A DNA stretch of 11,143 bases from Limnohabitans sp. Its GTDB lineage: Bacteria; Pseudomonadota; Gammaproteobacteria; Burkholderiales; Burkholderiaceae_C. The notes under the pieces are model-generated. The model made no database searches and was not told the origin of the DNA. It was given only the letters and a program-made list of their open reading frames with translations. Where the stretch lies: the NCBI GenBank assembly GCA_021731425.1, contig JAKFXJ010000228.1, positions 1 through 11,143 on the forward strand, written 5' to 3'. Below, piece by piece: positions 1 through 6,360 of this stretch (position 1 is the first letter of the stretch; every line of letters starts with the position of its first letter). The translations under genes and the position numbers were made by a program.

Positions 1-398
1 ACTTTGCGGCTTACCACCCGCTGTGGTTCACCCAAGAGCGCACGCCTGCGCTGGCCACCATTTTTGACGACACCCCTGAAATCAAAGCCTGGATGGCCCG
101 CATGCACGCCATCGGCCACGGCAGTCACAGCCCCATGCGCGGCGAAGATGCCGTGCAAGTGGCCCACACCGCCACACCCGCTGCGCTGCAGGGCGAGGTC
201 TTCCAAGACGAGCACGGCATCGCGCTGGGCAGCCCGGTGGTGATCGCCGCCGACAACTTTGGGCTGGAGCCCACAGAGGGCGAGCTGGTGGCGGCCACCC
301 ACAGCCGCTACACCTTGCGCCGAACAGGTGATCGTTCGGGCACTGTCCATGTCCATTTCCCGCGTGTCGGGTTCACACTCAAAAAGGTTTCCCCATGA
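1..398 (+). CDS. Glutathione S-transferase family protein, C-terminal part (5' end outside window)
   Basis: The open frame enters from the left edge (first complete codon at base 3) and stops at TGA 396-398, leaving about 131 residues. The first ~45 residues (FAAYHPLWF, then an acidic stretch leading to IKAWMARM) look like the end of the all-helical C-terminal domain of a GST-fold protein. About 85 more residues follow, ending in GFTLKKV. I recall such an extension from GST-like proteins of Burkholderiales, but cannot check it here. The N-terminal thioredoxin-fold domain, which would bind glutathione, is outside the window, so neither class nor activity can be judged. The stop overlaps the start of the downstream dehydrogenase (ATGA at 395-398), implying one operon with translational coupling. 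I am fairly sure of the reading frame and moderately sure of the family. Confidence 0.72.
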   Translation, partial: FAAYHPLWFTQERTPALATIFDDTPEIKAWMARMHAIGHGSHSPMRGEDAVQVAHTATPAALQGEVFQDEHGIALGSPVVIAADNFGLEPTEGELVAATHSRYTLRRTGDRSGTVHVHFPRVGFTLKKVSP

Positions 399-1300
399 TC
401 GACAACTTCAAAGGCAAAACCGCTGTCTTGACGGGCGCAGGCTCCGGCTTCGGCCTGGAATGTGCCCGCATTGGCGCCAAACTGGGCATGAACTTGGTGC
501 TGGTGGATGTGCAGCAAGATGCGCTGGACAAAGCGGCGGCCGAGATGACTGCGCAGGGTGCTCAAGTGCTGGCCCTCAAGGTGGACGTGTCCAACGCCCA
601 GGCCATGGAGCAGTTGGCGGCCGACGTGAAAGCCCTTTTTGGCGCTCCGCACTTTGTGTTCAACAACGCGGGCGTGGGGGCAGGGGGGCTGGTTTGGGAA
701 AACTCCGTCGCCGACTGGGAATGGGTGCTGGGCGTCAACCTCTGGGGCGTTGTGCACGGCGTGCGCCTGTTCACCCCCATGATGCTCGAAGCCGCCAAGG
801 CCGACCCGGCTTACCAAGGCCACATCGTCAACACCGCCAGCATGGCCGGTTTGCTCACACCCCCCAATATGGGCATTTACAACGTGAGCAAACACGCGGT
901 GGTGTCCTTGACCGAAACGCTCTACCAAGACCTGCAGTTGGTGAGTGATCAAGTCAGTGCCAGTGTCTTGTGTCCTTACTTTGTGCCCACCGGCATCAGC
1001 CAAAGCCATCGCAACCGCCCATCAGAGTTGGCGGCAGAAAAACCCACTGCCAGCCAGTTGATCGGACAAGCCCAAAGCGACAAAGCCGTGGGCAGCGGCA
1101 AAGTCTCGGCCGCCGATGTGGCGCAAAAAGTGTTCGATGCTGTGGCACAAGGCCAGTTCTACATTTACAGCCACCCGCAAGCGCTGGGCAATGTGCAAAG
1201 CCGCATGGAGGCAATTGTGCAAGGCACGAACCCGCCAGACCCCTTTGCGGCACGCCCCGAAGTGGGTGAAGGACTGCGCCGGGCGCTGAGAGCAAGCTGA
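395..1300 (+). CDS. SDR family NAD(P)-dependent oxidoreductase (classical short-chain dehydrogenase)
   Basis: A 301-residue classical short-chain dehydrogenase/reductase, expected to be a cytoplasmic Rossmann-fold enzyme that oxidises an alcohol or reduces a carbonyl. All family signatures are visible: cofactor loop TGAGSGFG (residues 13-20), NNAG (90-93), the helix Asn N115, catalytic S149, and Y162-N-V-S-K166 (YxxxK). Asp38 at the end of the second strand (VLVDV) usually indicates NAD(H) preference over NADP(H); that is inference. The length is somewhat above the usual ~250, because of a C-terminal tail from about residue 220. The ATG overlaps the TGA of the upstream GST-family gene, so the two are probably co-translated. 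A hairpin with a short T-run lies 14 bases after the stop. The substrate cannot be told from sequence. Confidence 0.93.
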   Translation: MIDNFKGKTAVLTGAGSGFGLECARIGAKLGMNLVLVDVQQDALDKAAAEMTAQGAQVLALKVDVSNAQAMEQLAADVKALFGAPHFVFNNAGVGAGGLVWENSVADWEWVLGVNLWGVVHGVRLFTPMMLEAAKADPAYQGHIVNTASMAGLLTPPNMGIYNVSKHAVVSLTETLYQDLQLVSDQVSASVLCPYFVPTGISQSHRNRPSELAAEKPTASQLIGQAQSDKAVGSGKVSAADVAQKVFDAVAQGQFYIYSHPQALGNVQSRMEAIVQGTNPPDPFAARPEVGEGLRRALRAS

Positions 1301-1313
1301 GAGAAATCGGATG

Positions 1314-1335
1314 AAGGGCCAGCAGCCCTTGTTTT
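1314..1335 (+). terminator. Probable Rho-independent terminator after the SDR gene
   Basis: A perfect 6-bp stem AAGGGC (1314-1319) / GCCCTT (1325-1330) with a 5-base loop is followed by GTTTT. It lies just after the SDR stop and faces the convergent lipoprotein gene ending at 1351. A second inverted repeat, AGCAGCC (1321-1327) / GGCTGCT (1342-1348), shares bases with the first stem, so the two folds exclude one another. The T-run is short, so termination may be partial. On the minus strand no T-run follows the hairpin. Confidence 0.5.
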
Positions 1336-1350
1336 CACAGCGGCTGCTCT

Positions 1351-1743
1351 TCAGCGGTGAAAATGGCCTTCAAAGCAGTGCCGCAATTCATGGCCCAAGG
1401 CCACATGGCTGGTGACAGGCCCTGTCACGATGGTGCATTCGGCTTTGAGGATGTCCCAAATGGCGCATGCCATGGGGGGTGTTAAGTACGATTGCTGCCG
1501 TCCCATGCTTTTGGCCTGCGTGCAAAAGTGCGCCACGTCTTCACGCACCTCCCAATTGATGCGCACCTGATTCATGATCCGGTAGTTGTACGGCATCGCA
1601 TTGAAGGGCAAAAATTCCAAGCTGGACACCTGATGTCTAGAAGCCCCTTGGCAAGCACACAAGCTCAGTACCAATGCCGTCATACACAGCCATCGAATCC
1701 ATGTGGGTTGACCGAAAAACGGTTCTGAGACTGACGATCGCAT
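1351..1743 (-). CDS. Small putative lipoprotein with C-terminal HExxH motif (paralog 1)
   Basis: A 130-residue protein of a family I cannot name. The N-terminus has Arg17, a hydrophobic stretch (residues 18-30) and a lipobox-like LCAC, so Cys31 may be lipidated and the protein anchored in the envelope. The Cys at the -2 position is not ideal. The mature part is about 100 residues. It contains WEVRE, TPP.ACA.W, EC.I.TG, and ends in GHELRHCFEGHFHR: H118-E119-x-x-H122 matches the zinc-metallopeptidase HExxH motif, and H129 could be a third ligand (inference). Four Cys positions (FC, ACA, EC, RHC) are shared with the neighbour at 1859-2179, with which it is about 56% identical over the last 81 residues (45/81, counted by eye, no gaps). 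No good ribosome-binding site precedes the ATG at 1743. An internal ATG (Met21) would give a very short signal lacking a charged end, so I prefer 1743. Base composition is more AT-rich than the flanking genes. Confidence 0.75.
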   Translation of the reverse strand: MRSSVSEPFFGQPTWIRWLCMTALVLSLCACQGASRHQVSSLEFLPFNAMPYNYRIMNQVRINWEVREDVAHFCTQAKSMGRQQSYLTPPMACAIWDILKAECTIVTGPVTSHVALGHELRHCFEGHFHR

Positions 1744-1766
1744 GAAGGTGATTAAATTTTTGACAA

Positions 1767-1772
1767 ATTATA
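1767..1772 (-). promoter_or_regulatory. Candidate -10 box for lipoprotein gene 1
   Basis: The minus strand carries a perfect TATAAT at 1772-1767, 23 bases upstream of the ATG at 1743, in an AT-rich gap. No convincing -35 lies 16-18 bases further upstream (TTGATT is too close), so this is only a candidate. If real, the transcript would have a very short leader and this gene could be transcribed separately from its upstream paralog. Confidence 0.35.
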
Positions 1773-1858
1773 GTTCAAAAATCAACATTATCAGTTCTCA
1801 ATCCCCAAGACTCAGCTCATCCCAAGCATGGGCAGCCGTCTAAGGATCACAAGCGCAG

Positions 1859-2179
1859 TCAACGGTGGAAGCTGCCTTCAAAACAATGACGCAGCTCATG
1901 ACCCAGTTCGACATGAGAGACTTTTTTGCCCGTGATGATCACGCACTCTTTGCTGGCCACATTCCACATGGCGCAGGCCAGAGGGGGCGTCATCCAAGCT
2001 TGGGTGGTGCTGAGTTTGGCCGCCCGACCGCAAACTTCTGCCACGTTCTCGCGAACTTCCCATCGCACTTTGACATCGTTCATCACACGCGCGTGGTGTG
2101 GCATGGGGACAAAGGATTCCAATTCCGACACGGGCAAGGTGGGGCCCTGTACCGAAGCACAACCGGTCAACAGCATCAA
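1859..2179 (-). CDS. Small putative lipoprotein with C-terminal HExxH motif (paralog 2); signal peptide apparently split by a frameshift
   Basis: The frame holds 106 residues if read from TTG 2179, or 105 from ATG 2176. It opens with MLLTGCASVQG, a textbook lipobox (LTGC), but there is no charged or hydrophobic region ahead of it in this frame. The missing part is in the neighbouring frame (2176-2250) behind a good promoter and Shine-Dalgarno. A single missing base, or a -1 ribosomal shift, would restore a complete lipoprotein signal peptide. The mature part is homologous to the downstream gene (1351-1743): same WEVRE, TPP.ACA.W, EC.I.TG and C-terminal GHELRHCFEGSFHR, with H94-E95-x-x-H98 and H105 in TTG numbering. 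Function is unknown; a small envelope zinc protein or peptidase is possible from HExxH alone. The body is well conserved relative to its paralog, so it is either functional despite the shift, recently broken, or affected by a sequencing error. Confidence 0.68.
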   Translation of the reverse strand: MMLLTGCASVQGPTLPVSELESFVPMPHHARVMNDVKVRWEVRENVAEVCGRAAKLSTTQAWMTPPLACAMWNVASKECVIITGKKVSHVELGHELRHCFEGSFHR

Positions 2180-2250
2180 GACACCGGTTGAAGCAAAACC
2201 AGACCACGACGAAATGCACTTGTCATCACATTTTTAACAGAGATCATCAT
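2176..2250 (-). other. 24-codon leader ORF holding the n- and h-region of the lipoprotein 2 signal peptide
   Basis: On the minus strand, GGGAG (2261-2257) lies 6 bases before ATG 2250-2248. The frame reads MMISVKNVMTS, then AFRRGLVLLQPVS, and stops at TGA 2178-2176. This TGA overlaps ATG 2176-2174 of the lipoprotein frame (TGATG). The Lys/Arg-containing start and the LVLL core are what is missing ahead of the LLTGC lipobox in the other frame. I read this as the original 5' end of the gene at 1859-2179, separated by a one-base loss. Reinitiation at TGATG or programmed frameshifting are alternatives. Confidence 0.55.
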
Positions 2251-2279
2251 TTTTTACTCCCTTAATCATCAAAAACATC

Positions 2280-2342
2280 AATGAGTCAGAGTTTACGCAT
2301 TTGATATTTGTGTGTCAAATTTATTGATTAATGAGTCATTAA
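2280..2342. repeat. Two copies of AATGAGTCA, 50 bp apart, flanking the minus-strand promoter
   Basis: TGAGTCA occurs at 2282-2288 and again at 2332-2338, exactly 50 bp apart, with matching flanks (ATCAATGAGTCA versus ATTAATGAGTCA). The distal copy is the centre of a perfect 15-bp palindrome, TTAATGAGTCATTAA (2328-2342). One copy sits at the expected transcription start and the other just upstream of the -35 box of the promoter at 2290-2318. This resembles a pair of operator sites; the protein is unknown. Confidence 0.4.
2290..2318 (-). promoter_or_regulatory. Sigma-70-type promoter for the lipoprotein 2 transcript
   Basis: On the minus strand a perfect -35 TTGACA (2318-2313) is followed by a 17-base spacer and a -10 TAAACT (2295-2290, 4 of 6 matches). 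Transcription would start near 2283, about 33 bases before the ATG at 2250, which has its own Shine-Dalgarno. An inverted repeat ATTTGA (2299-2304) / TCAAAT (2315-2320) covers the spacer and the -35 box, a position where a repressor could act. Confidence 0.6.
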
Positions 2343-2374
2343 CGTTGTTTTTAAGCAAAATTTTGATAAGTCCA

Positions 2375-2389
2375 ACAAACGTCGTTTGT
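2375..2389. promoter_or_regulatory. 15-bp palindrome ACAAACGTCGTTTGT, candidate operator upstream of tex
   Basis: The arms ACAAACG (2375-2381) and CGTTTGT (2383-2389) are perfect complements around one base. The site lies in the AT-rich gap between the divergent lipoprotein gene and tex. A weak plus-strand promoter, TTGATA (2363-2368) with TTGTAT 17 bases later (2386-2391), would overlap it, but its -10 matches consensus at only 3 of 6 positions. The binding protein is unknown. Confidence 0.35.
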
Positions 2390-2421
2390 ATTTGTCATTA
2401 TTTGGGTTTTTATTCAAAAAT

Positions 2422-2477
2422 AAGGAGGCCATGGAAGATGACGCTTCTCCTTGCCAAGCCTGAACAGCAGTGCTGTT
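2422..2477 (+). promoter_or_regulatory. tex leader: strong Shine-Dalgarno, 10-residue in-frame ORF and 15-bp palindrome
   Basis: AAGGAGG (2422-2428) lies only 2 bases before ATG 2431. The frame reads MEDDASPCQA and stops at TGA 2461-2463. It is in the same frame as tex (2581 minus 2431 is 150). The last A of that TGA begins a perfect palindrome, AACAGCA-G-TGCTGTT (2463-2477). The rest of the gap, 2478-2580, shows nothing clear apart from a possible alternative tex start at 2512 behind AGGGTGG. The leader may be a short regulatory peptide or the decayed 5' end of a longer tex. Confidence 0.35.
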
Positions 2478-2580
2478 AAGGCGCACCGACGGGCGTGACA
2501 GGGTGGTCTCAATGCACTCAGGTGCTGTGGCACACTCACGGCCTTCGACCCATGAGGCGCAGCAACGCGCCGACTCAGAC

Positions 2581-4944
2581 ATGCAAAAAATCCTGGCCCA
2601 ACTGGCCACAGAAATCCGTATCCGCCCAGACCAGGTCAAAACCGCCGTGGAGCTCCTCGATGGGGGCGCCACAGTCCCTTTTATTGCCCGTTACCGCAAA
2701 GAAGTCACGGACGGCCTGGACGACATCCAGTTGCGTGAGCTGGAATCGCGTTTGGGCTATTTACGTGAACTGGAAGACCGTCGTGCTGCCGTGATCAAAA
2801 GCATCACCGAGCAGGGCAAGATGACACCCGAGCTGCTGGCCGCCATCGACGCTGCGCCCACCAAACAAGAGCTGGAAGACCTGTATTTGCCCTTCAAGCC
2901 CAAGCGCCGCACCAAGGGCATGATTGCCCGCGAAGCTGGGCTGGAACCCTTGGCCAACAAACTCTTTGCCGACCCGCGCCTTGACCCGCATGCCGAAGCT
3001 GCCGCTTTTGTGCTGGCTGCGGGTGCGATTGAAGGTGCGGACTTCACGACCACCGCAGCCGTGTTGGACGGTGTTCGCGACTTGCTGAGCGAGCGCTGGG
3101 CCGAAGACGCCTCTTTGGTGCAAGCCCTGCGTGAATGGTTGTGGAACGAGGGCCTCTTCAAAAGCAAGCTGGCCGATGGCAAAGACGAAAACAACGCCGA
3201 CGTGTCCAAGTTCCGCGATTACTTTGACTACGACGAGCCGATTGGCCGCGTGCCCTCACACCGGGCATTGGCCGTGTTCCGTGGTCGTGCGCTCGAAATG
3301 TTGGACGCCAAATTGGTTCTCCCGGTCGAGCCCGAACCCGGCAAACCCAGCATCGCCGAAGGCAAGATCGCCATGCACTTGGGCTGGAGCCATGCGGCCC
3401 GCCCCTCAGACGACCTGATCCGCAAATGCGTGGCCTGGACTTGGCGCGTGAAACTGAGTCTGTCGACCGAGCGCGATCTGTTCACTCGCTTGCGCGAAGA
3501 GGCAGAAAAAGTCGCCATCAAGGTCTTCAGTGACAACCTGCGCGATTTGCTGCTGGCCGCGCCTGCTGGCCCGCGCGTGGTCATGGGCCTGGACCCGGGC
3601 ATCCGCACCGGCGTGAAAGTGGCCGTGGTGGATGCCACGGGCAAACTCGTCGACACCTCTACGGTGTACCCTCACGAGCCGCGCAAGGACTGGGAGGGTT
3701 CGCTCTTCACCCTGGCCAAGCTGTGTGAAAAACACAAAGTGAACCTGATCGCCATTGGCAACGGCACGGCCAGCCGCGAGACCGACAAGCTGGCGGGTGA
3801 CCTGATCAAACAACTCGCGAGATTGCGTGATGGTATTGAGATTCAAAAAGTGGTGGTGAGTGAGGCGGGTGCTTCGGTGTACAGCGCCAGCGAATTCGCC
3901 AGCCAAGAAATGCCCGATGTGGACGTCAGCCTGCGCGGCGCAGCTTCCATTGCCCGCCGCCTGCAAGACCCGCTGTCTGAGCTGGTCAAGATCGACCCCA
4001 AAGCCATTGGTGTGGGCCAGTACCAGCACGACGTGAACCAAAGCGAGCTGGCCAAAACGCTGGACGCGGTGGTGGAAGACTGCGTGAACTCGGTGGGCGT
4101 GGACCTGAACACCGCCAGCGTGCCTTTGCTCACCCGCGTGTCGGGTTTGTCGGCCAGCGTGGCCAAGTCGGTGGTGCGCTGGCGCGATGCCAATGGCGTT
4201 TTCAAAACCCGCCAAGATTTACTGAAAGTGACTGGTCTGGGTGCCAAGACCTTCGAGCAAAGCGCGGGCTTTTTGCGCATTCGTGGTGGCGACAACCCGC
4301 TGGACATGACCGGTGTGCACCCCGAAACCTACCCGGTGGTCGAGCAGATCATCGTCAAAACCGCCAAGCCCATTCAAGAGATCATGGGCCGCTCGGACGT
4401 TTTGAAAACCCTCAAGCCCGAGCTGTTTGCGACCGACAAATTTGGTGCGATCACCATCAAAGACATTTTGGGCGAGCTGGAAAAACCCGGACGCGACCCT
4501 CGCCCCGACTTCAAAGTGGCCCGTTTGGCCGACGGCGTGGAAGACATCAAGGACCTGAAAGAGGGCATGACCCTGGAGGGCACCGTGAGCAACGTGGCCC
4601 AGTTTGGCGCGTTTGTGGACCTGGGTGTGCACCAGGACGGCCTGGTCCATGTGAGCCAGCTGGCCAACAAATTCGTGACCGACGCCCGCGAGGTGGTCAA
4701 GACCGGCGACATCGTCAAAGTGAAAGTGCTCGAAGTCGATGTGGCCCGCAAGCGCATCAGCCTGACCATGAAACTCGACGCCGCACCCGCCCGCCGCGAT
4801 GGCCCCCGTGACAACAAGTTTGAAGGGGCAGGGCGCGACAACCGCCAGCGCGGTGGCGGTGGTGGTTACACCTCGCCACCCGCTCCCGGGGCAGGCTCGG
4901 CCATGGCCAGTGCTTTTGCCAAGCTGCAGGGTTTGAAGAAGTAA
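2581..4944 (+). CDS. tex: Tex family RNA-binding transcriptional accessory protein (S1 domain)
   Basis: A 787-residue protein, close to the usual Tex length (about 770-800). Tex is a cytoplasmic nucleic-acid-binding protein linked to transcription and RNA metabolism. Visible in order: the N-terminal helical Tex region with the family signature VPFIARYRKE (about residues 1-190); the YqgF/RNase H-like domain starting at VVMGLDPGIRTG (residue 333 on); helix-hairpin-helix repeats (about 509-565, LNTAS to GLGAKTFEQ); and an S1 RNA-binding domain (about 659-730, with QFGAFVDLG and GLVHVSQL). The C-terminus is a basic, Gly-rich tail. I chose ATG 2581 because MQKILAQLATEI matches the usual Tex start. 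The frame is open upstream to 2464, and ATG 2512 behind AGGGTGG is an alternative adding 23 residues. The patatin-like gene follows 5 bases later. Confidence 0.96.
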   Translation: MQKILAQLATEIRIRPDQVKTAVELLDGGATVPFIARYRKEVTDGLDDIQLRELESRLGYLRELEDRRAAVIKSITEQGKMTPELLAAIDAAPTKQELEDLYLPFKPKRRTKGMIAREAGLEPLANKLFADPRLDPHAEAAAFVLAAGAIEGADFTTTAAVLDGVRDLLSERWAEDASLVQALREWLWNEGLFKSKLADGKDENNADVSKFRDYFDYDEPIGRVPSHRALAVFRGRALEMLDAKLVLPVEPEPGKPSIAEGKIAMHLGWSHAARPSDDLIRKCVAWTWRVKLSLSTERDLFTRLREEAEKVAIKVFSDNLRDLLLAAPAGPRVVMGLDPGIRTGVKVAVVDATGKLVDTSTVYPHEPRKDWEGSLFTLAKLCEKHKVNLIAIGNGTASRETDKLAGDLIKQLARLRDGIEIQKVVVSEAGASVYSASEFASQEMPDVDVSLRGAASIARRLQDPLSELVKIDPKAIGVGQYQHDVNQSELAKTLDAVVEDCVNSVGVDLNTASVPLLTRVSGLSASVAKSVVRWRDANGVFKTRQDLLKVTGLGAKTFEQSAGFLRIRGGDNPLDMTGVHPETYPVVEQIIVKTAKPIQEIMGRSDVLKTLKPELFATDKFGAITIKDILGELEKPGRDPRPDFKVARLADGVEDIKDLKEGMTLEGTVSNVAQFGAFVDLGVHQDGLVHVSQLANKFVTDAREVVKTGDIVKVKVLEVDVARKRISLTMKLDAAPARRDGPRDNKFEGAGRDNRQRGGGGGYTSPPAPGAGSAMASAFAKLQGLKK

Positions 4945-4949
4945 ACACC

Positions 4950-6035
4950 GTGCAAGCCCTCCACATCCACGCGGGCCCGAAGGCCCTGGCCCATATCCGT
5001 GAACACGGACTGCGGCCAGAGCACATCGGCGTGATCCCGGGTGCTGCAGGTGGCCCCAAGGGTTTGATCCTGGGGCCGCTGGATCGCTTGATTTTTGGCG
5101 ACTGGCTGACCCAGAGCACACAGCCCGTGGATTTGGTGGGCGCGTCGATTGGGGCGTGGCGCATGGCCACCGCTTGCTTGAAGGGTTCGGTGGCGGCGTT
5201 TGAGCGGCTGGAGCACGACTACATCCACCAGCATTACGAACCGCTGCCGGGACAAAAGCGTGTGAACGCCCAGCAAGTCAGTGACGCCTTTGGCCAAAGC
5301 CTGCAAGCTTTTTATGGTGGCCGCATCGCTGAGGTGCTCAGCCACCCGCGTTACAAACTGCACATCGTCACTTCGCGCGGGCAGCACATCTTGCACCGAG
5401 AACACCCGGTGGCCACGCCGCTGGGTTACGCCGGGGCCTACCTTAGCAACGCCTTGCATCGCCGGGCCTTGGGCGCTTGGCTGGAGCGGGTAGTGTTTTC
5501 TGCGCAAAGCGCAGATCTCCCTTTTGACGCACATGACTTTCGCACCCGCGCCGTGGCTTTGACCGAGGTCAATTTCATGTCTGCACTTCAAGCGAGCTGC
5601 TCCATTCCGTTTGCCTTGAAAGCCGTACACGACATTCCCGGCGCACCCGCTGGCGCGTATTGGGACGGCGGTATCACCGATTACCACCTGCACTTGAACT
5701 GGACCGCGCCAAGCCTGGGCTCAGATCGGGCCATCGTGTTGTACCCACATTTTCAAAAAAGCGTGGTGCCGGGCTGGCTTGACAAAGCGCTCAAGTGGCG
5801 GCACGGCGCAACGCCTTTTCTGGACAGCACCATCGTCTTGTCCCCGAATCCCGAATGGGTCAAAACCCTGCCGAACGGCAAATTGCCTGACCGCAAGGAC
5901 TTCATGACTTACGACCGTGATTTGGCGGGACGAGTCAAGGTGTGGAACGCGGCGACCCAGGCCAGTCAACAATTGGCCGAAGAGTTCAGCCGTTGGTTGC
6001 ACAAGCCCGACGCGTCTGTGGTTCAAGCTTTGTAA
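4950..6035 (+). CDS. Patatin-like phospholipase family protein
   Basis: A 361-residue patatin-type serine hydrolase, expected to cleave acyl ester bonds in lipids. The Ser-Asp dyad and its setting can be seen: an oxyanion-type glycine loop PGAAGGPKG (residues 30-38), the nucleophile elbow G64-A-S66-I-G68 (GxSxG), and D239 in the DGG motif (YWDGGITDY). There is no signal peptide or membrane segment, so it is probably cytoplasmic. Its substrate is unknown. Translation starts at GTG 4950, five bases after the tex stop, with a GAAG sequence in the end of tex as a weak ribosome-binding site. The two genes are probably co-transcribed. The downstream DUF1330 gene begins 9 bases after the stop. Confidence 0.88.
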   Translation: MQALHIHAGPKALAHIREHGLRPEHIGVIPGAAGGPKGLILGPLDRLIFGDWLTQSTQPVDLVGASIGAWRMATACLKGSVAAFERLEHDYIHQHYEPLPGQKRVNAQQVSDAFGQSLQAFYGGRIAEVLSHPRYKLHIVTSRGQHILHREHPVATPLGYAGAYLSNALHRRALGAWLERVVFSAQSADLPFDAHDFRTRAVALTEVNFMSALQASCSIPFALKAVHDIPGAPAGAYWDGGITDYHLHLNWTAPSLGSDRAIVLYPHFQKSVVPGWLDKALKWRHGATPFLDSTIVLSPNPEWVKTLPNGKLPDRKDFMTYDRDLAGRVKVWNAATQASQQLAEEFSRWLHKPDASVVQAL

Positions 6036-6044
6036 GGATCGCCC

Positions 6045-6332
6045 ATGTCTGAAGCCTTTGTTGTCGGTCAAATGACCGTGAAAGATCCCGAAAAATGGCC
6101 CCAATACCGATCACAGGTCTTGGCCACCTTGCTGCCTTTTGGCGGAGAGCTCGTTTTTCGGGGTGAGCAGGCTCAATCGTTTTCGGGCGTGAACCCACAC
6201 CCCGACATCGTGGTGATCCGTTTTCCTTCTTTGGAACAAGCCCAGGGCTGGCATGGCTCTGCGGCCTACCAAAAGTTGATTCCATTGCGCCAAGAAGCGG
6301 CCGATGTCGTTTTGACGTCTTATGCCACATAA
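6045..6332 (+). CDS. DUF1330 domain-containing protein
   Basis: A 95-residue protein of the DUF1330 type, a small ferredoxin-like alpha/beta-barrel fold of unknown role. The order of features fits the family: an opening beta strand (FVVGQMTV), DPEKWPQYR, a GGELVFRG turn, [15 protein letters not shown], and a final [10 protein letters not shown] helix with a closing strand. The ATG has a good ribosome-binding site, AAGGA (6034-6038), overlapping the stop of the patatin-like gene with 6-base spacing. That supports both the start and co-transcription with it. There is no signal peptide. Its biochemical function cannot be given. Confidence 0.85.
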   Translation: MSEAFVVGQMTVKDPEKWPQYRSQVLATLLPFGGELVFRGEQAQSFSGVNPHPDIVVIRFPSLEQAQGWHGSAAYQKLIPLRQEAADVVLTSYAT

Positions 6333-6360
6333 CCCTGATCAGCAAGTGGATAATAGAGGC

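Noticed and set aside
1821..1832. CCCAAGCATGGG as a terminator between the two lipoprotein genes
   Set aside because: The stem is only 4 bp and no T-run follows on the minus strand, so read-through between the two genes is quite possible.
2282..2338. TGAGTCA as an AP-1 type binding site
   Set aside because: AP-1 (bZIP) sites are eukaryotic. In this bacterial context only the repeated, palindromic arrangement is meaningful.
2461..2477. TGA followed at once by a hairpin, suggesting a selenocysteine insertion element in an extended tex
   Set aside because: The hairpin is a 15-bp palindrome with almost no loop, unlike bacterial SECIS elements. Tex is not a known selenoprotein, and the protein is complete from 2581.
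3406..5693. Several long open frames antisense to tex and the patatin-like gene (3406-4215, 4219-5121 and 4866-5693, minus strand)
   Set aside because: They lie opposite strongly conserved coding sequence, their translations are His/Val/Gly-rich with no recognisable domain, and they fit the usual antisense shadow of GC-rich genes.
6349..6354. GATAAT just before trhO as a promoter -10 box
   Set aside because: No -35 at suitable spacing (TTGACG at 6312-6317 is 31 bases away), and transcription would begin at the start codon. The sequence is better explained by chance next to GAGG.
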